A stretch of 8,127 nucleotides of DNA from an uncultured Granulosicoccus sp. GTDB lineage: Bacteria; Pseudomonadota; Gammaproteobacteria; Granulosicoccales; Granulosicoccaceae. The notes beneath the pieces are model-generated. The model was not told the origin of the DNA. It made no database searches and saw only the letters and a program-made list of their open reading frames with translations. Positions within the stretch are counted from its first letter, which is position 1, and every line of letters starts with the position of its first letter. Shown here one piece after another: positions 6,509 through 8,127 of this stretch. The translations under genes were made by a program, and so were the position numbers. The stretch spans positions 1 to 8,127 of the forward strand of contig CALLPU010000185.1 of NCBI GenBank assembly GCA_938016235.1, written 5' to 3'.

Positions 6509-8028
6509 CACGAGTTGCTCGTATCATCGCTGGAAGAGGCGTGAGCCGTGGCGGTTTCGAAGGCAGCCGAGTCTCGTACCGGCGCGAGTTTCAATTCGTT
6601 TGCATTATCAACGTTGACCTGTGAAGTGACCTTGCTGTTATCCATTGTGTTGGATGTGGCGTATCGGTTTACACCCACCATCACGAGTTGGTCGGCACCC
6701 AGTTTGCTCACGCGCAGTGCGTGCACCCGGGCAACCGCTTGTTGCCATTGCCCAGATTGAATGGATTGCAACCAGCCAGCCGCTGAGTTCATCTGACTCA
6801 ACGACAGCCAGGTCTTGTCGATCAGTTCAGTGGTCAATGTTTCAATGGCGTGAGATCCGGCAAGTGGGTCTGCGACGCGCGTGAGTCCAGCCTCGCGCTC
6901 CAGGATGATGGGCAGGTTCCTGGCCATGCGTACGCCTACACCGGGGTCCGCACTTGCGTTCCATCCATCGATCTGATCATGCGGATGCACGATAATCGAC
7001 GTGGCGTTCCCCATCGCCGCTGCCGTGCAGGCTGACATGTTGCGCAAGTGGTTGTTCCACGGTTCCAGGCGGCTTAAATGTCGTTTCGATGTTTCAACTA
7101 CCAGTGTAAGCGGTGGTAAATCGTGAGTCTGGGAAGCCTTGGTTGTCTGGTCGTGTTGGCGCAATACGTGTTGCCATAAGCGGGCAAGACTGCGCAGCTT
7201 GATAACACCCATGAGAACGTCTGCATCGCAGCTCATCTGAAAAACAATCTGTCTGGCCGCGGCTTGCAGTGTCATTCCCGAGTTCACCAGGCAATCCAGA
7301 TACAGGGTGGCCGTCGCCAGGGCTGCGTGTAATTCCTGTACGGCAGAAGCACCGGCATTGTGGTGCAGTGTTACATCTACCAGCACGGTAGTACTGCTCG
7401 TAAAGGTGTCGCTGGTTTCCCGCGCAAACTGCCCTAGCACGTCCAATGGCGCCTCGATGTCATGCTGTGCGTCACCGGTTCTCAGCCAGTGACCGACAGG
7501 GTCTGCATTGAAGCTGCACAGCACCTTGGCAGGGTCGATGTCTTGCGTGTCAACATGACGCTTGAACGCTTGGGACACTGTTGAATACTCGTTCGCGGGT
7601 CGCAGGCTGACGTGTGCTACATCAAGCATGACCCCGTTGAGCACGCGTGCGAAGTCTGTATCGTTGCTGGCATCAATCTCGACCGACGTATTGCCACCGG
7701 CAAGCGCCTCAAGAATGTGCCGGTTGGCTTTATCTGCGTCAGGCTGCAGCCCCATCGCAACGCGGTTATCCCAGCCACTGACGTGGCGATCATGCAGTGC
7801 GCCGAGCGCCATTTGTGGCGGCGCCGAGTCGTATAACACAGAGAATTTGATGCCATCGAGCGTTTCATGAGCGATGGAGGCAAGTGTTGCGTCCGCGCCG
7901 AGGCCTGCCAATGCCGACTCAACCCAATGCTCTTTCGAGGGGCTGGGAAACAGGCCATCCAGTACCGTCGCCGTCGGTGCACCCTCGTTGTCGGAGTTTG
8001 CAGATGCCTCAGGGGCTGACGTGGTCAT
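6508..8028 (-). CDS. mutA: Methylmalonyl-CoA mutase small subunit, C-terminally short
   Basis: This is the non-catalytic partner of MutB in heterodimeric methylmalonyl-CoA mutase. The ATG at 8028 gives 506 residues and has GGAG eight bases upstream. An upstream in-frame ATG at 8097 (529 residues) lacks good ribosome-site spacing and adds a non-family N-terminus. Small-subunit features include LFPSPSKEHWVESALAGLG near 26-44, then a degenerate mutase barrel with LLEREAGL-like ILEREAGLTRVADPLAGSHAIETLTTEL near 373-400 and VMVGVNRYA. The catalytic Tyr/Arg/His contexts of MutB are not recognisable. The chain ends soon after the linker motif LAPVRDSAAFE with a Ser/Asp-rich tail. The usual small subunit (about 638 residues in Propionibacterium) continues here into a pseudo-B12 domain, which is absent. 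No remnant of it exists downstream because mutB begins at once. Shorter small subunits exist in some phyla, so this need not be damage. Confidence 0.92.
   Translation of the reverse strand: MTTSAPEASANSDNEGAPTATVLDGLFPSPSKEHWVESALAGLGADATLASIAHETLDGIKFSVLYDSAPPQMALGALHDRHVSGWDNRVAMGLQPDADKANRHILEALAGGNTSVEIDASNDTDFARVLNGVMLDVAHVSLRPANEYSTVSQAFKRHVDTQDIDPAKVLCSFNADPVGHWLRTGDAQHDIEAPLDVLGQFARETSDTFTSSTTVLVDVTLHHNAGASAVQELHAALATATLYLDCLVNSGMTLQAAARQIVFQMSCDADVLMGVIKLRSLARLWQHVLRQHDQTTKASQTHDLPPLTLVVETSKRHLSRLEPWNNHLRNMSACTAAAMGNATSIIVHPHDQIDGWNASADPGVGVRMARNLPIILEREAGLTRVADPLAGSHAIETLTTELIDKTWLSLSQMNSAAGWLQSIQSGQWQQAVARVHALRVSKLGADQLVMVGVNRYATSNTMDNSKVTSQVNVDNANELKLAPVRDSAAFETATAHASSSDDTSNS
6510..6522 (-). 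promoter_or_regulatory. Hairpin over the mutA stop / mutB start
   Basis: ACGAG and CTCGT form a 5-pair stem around a 3-base loop at the end of mutA. In the mRNA, the stem's 3' arm covers the mutA stop region and the alternative GTG start of mutB, just before the ATG at 6508. No Shine-Dalgarno sequence is visible there. The structure could make mutB initiation depend on ribosomes finishing mutA. The stem is short, so the role is inferred. Confidence 0.4.
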
Positions 8029-8036
8029 GAGTGGAG

Positions 8037-8040
8037 CTCC
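8037..8040 (-). promoter_or_regulatory. Ribosome binding site of mutA
   Basis: Read on the minus strand, GGAG lies 8 bases before the ATG at 8028. It favours that start over the in-frame ATG at 8097, before which the nearest AGG is only three or four bases away. Confidence 0.6.
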
Positions 8041-8067
8041 AGCAGATAGAAGGCGATACGGAGCTCT

Positions 8068-8073
8068 ATTGTA
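8068..8073 (-). promoter_or_regulatory. Possible -10 box of the mutA-mutB-meaB operon
   Basis: On the minus strand TACAAT matches TATAAT at 5 of 6 positions, about 40 bases before the preferred mutA start. A start site near 8061 would leave a leader of about 30 bases. That would place the ATG at 8097 outside the transcript and agree with the 8028 start. No convincing -35 box is found at 16-18 bases, so this is a weak candidate. Confidence 0.28.
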
Positions 8074-8127
8074 GTGCAACGGGGAATGCGATCCCATACA
8101 CCTGTCATGCGTAGCCCTTTAAGCCTT

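Noticed and set aside
8029..8097. N-terminal extension of MutA to ATG 8097
   Set aside because: A GGAG at good spacing precedes the ATG at 8028 and the extension has no family character. It is not excluded.
8029..8127. Cobalamin riboswitch upstream of mutA
   Set aside because: Only about 100 bases are available and no B12-box-like conserved core is recognisable. The full leader may lie outside the window.
1..8127. CRISPR arrays, insertion sequences, tRNA or rRNA genes
   Set aside because: No regularly spaced repeats, transposase frames, terminal inverted repeats or RNA-gene signatures were seen on either strand.

Overview
The window most resembles chromosomal housekeeping DNA of a gammaproteobacterium, probably an aerobic marine or environmental one. 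This is an inference from gene content: a heme A synthase for aa3-type oxidases, lipoprotein and cytosolic families common in Gammaproteobacteria (DUF2959, DUF2288), and a two-subunit B12-dependent methylmalonyl-CoA mutase with its chaperone. Genus cannot be assigned by eye. I see no mobile element, CRISPR array, tRNA or rRNA, and no stretch above 300 bases without a gene.

Layout. The left end (2-967, +) is a heme A synthase (ctaA/COX15) whose N-terminus lies outside the window. It is followed by a secreted helix-hairpin-helix protein of ComEA type (1068-1634, +). This converges on adenine phosphoribosyltransferase apt (1688-2215, -) across a short gap holding a weak terminator-like hairpin. 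A divergent promoter region (2216-2355) separates apt from a plus-strand pair: a coiled-coil outer-membrane lipoprotein of the DUF2959 family (2356-2997) and a small DUF2288 protein (3026-3376).

The right two thirds (3303-8028, -) is one tightly coupled operon, mutA-mutB-meaB. The cistrons overlap by one and four bases. MutA and MutB form the heterodimeric adenosylcobalamin-dependent methylmalonyl-CoA mutase, which converts (R)-methylmalonyl-CoA to succinyl-CoA. MeaB is the G3E GTPase that loads and protects the B12 cofactor. Together they form the last step of propionyl-CoA disposal, feeding odd-chain fatty acid, branched-chain amino acid or propionate carbon into the TCA cycle. Neither the epimerase nor propionyl-CoA carboxylase is in the window.

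Points worth a second look: a 74-base tail-to-tail coding overlap between meaB and the DUF2288 gene; a strong 12-pair hairpin inside the DUF2288 gene; a MutA that stops just where the usual C-terminal pseudo-B12 domain should begin; a hairpin over the mutA/mutB junction; and an Asn at a usual heme-ligand His of the heme A synthase. I did not find a convincing undescribed multi-gene system; the genes are recognisable families in mostly ordinary order.
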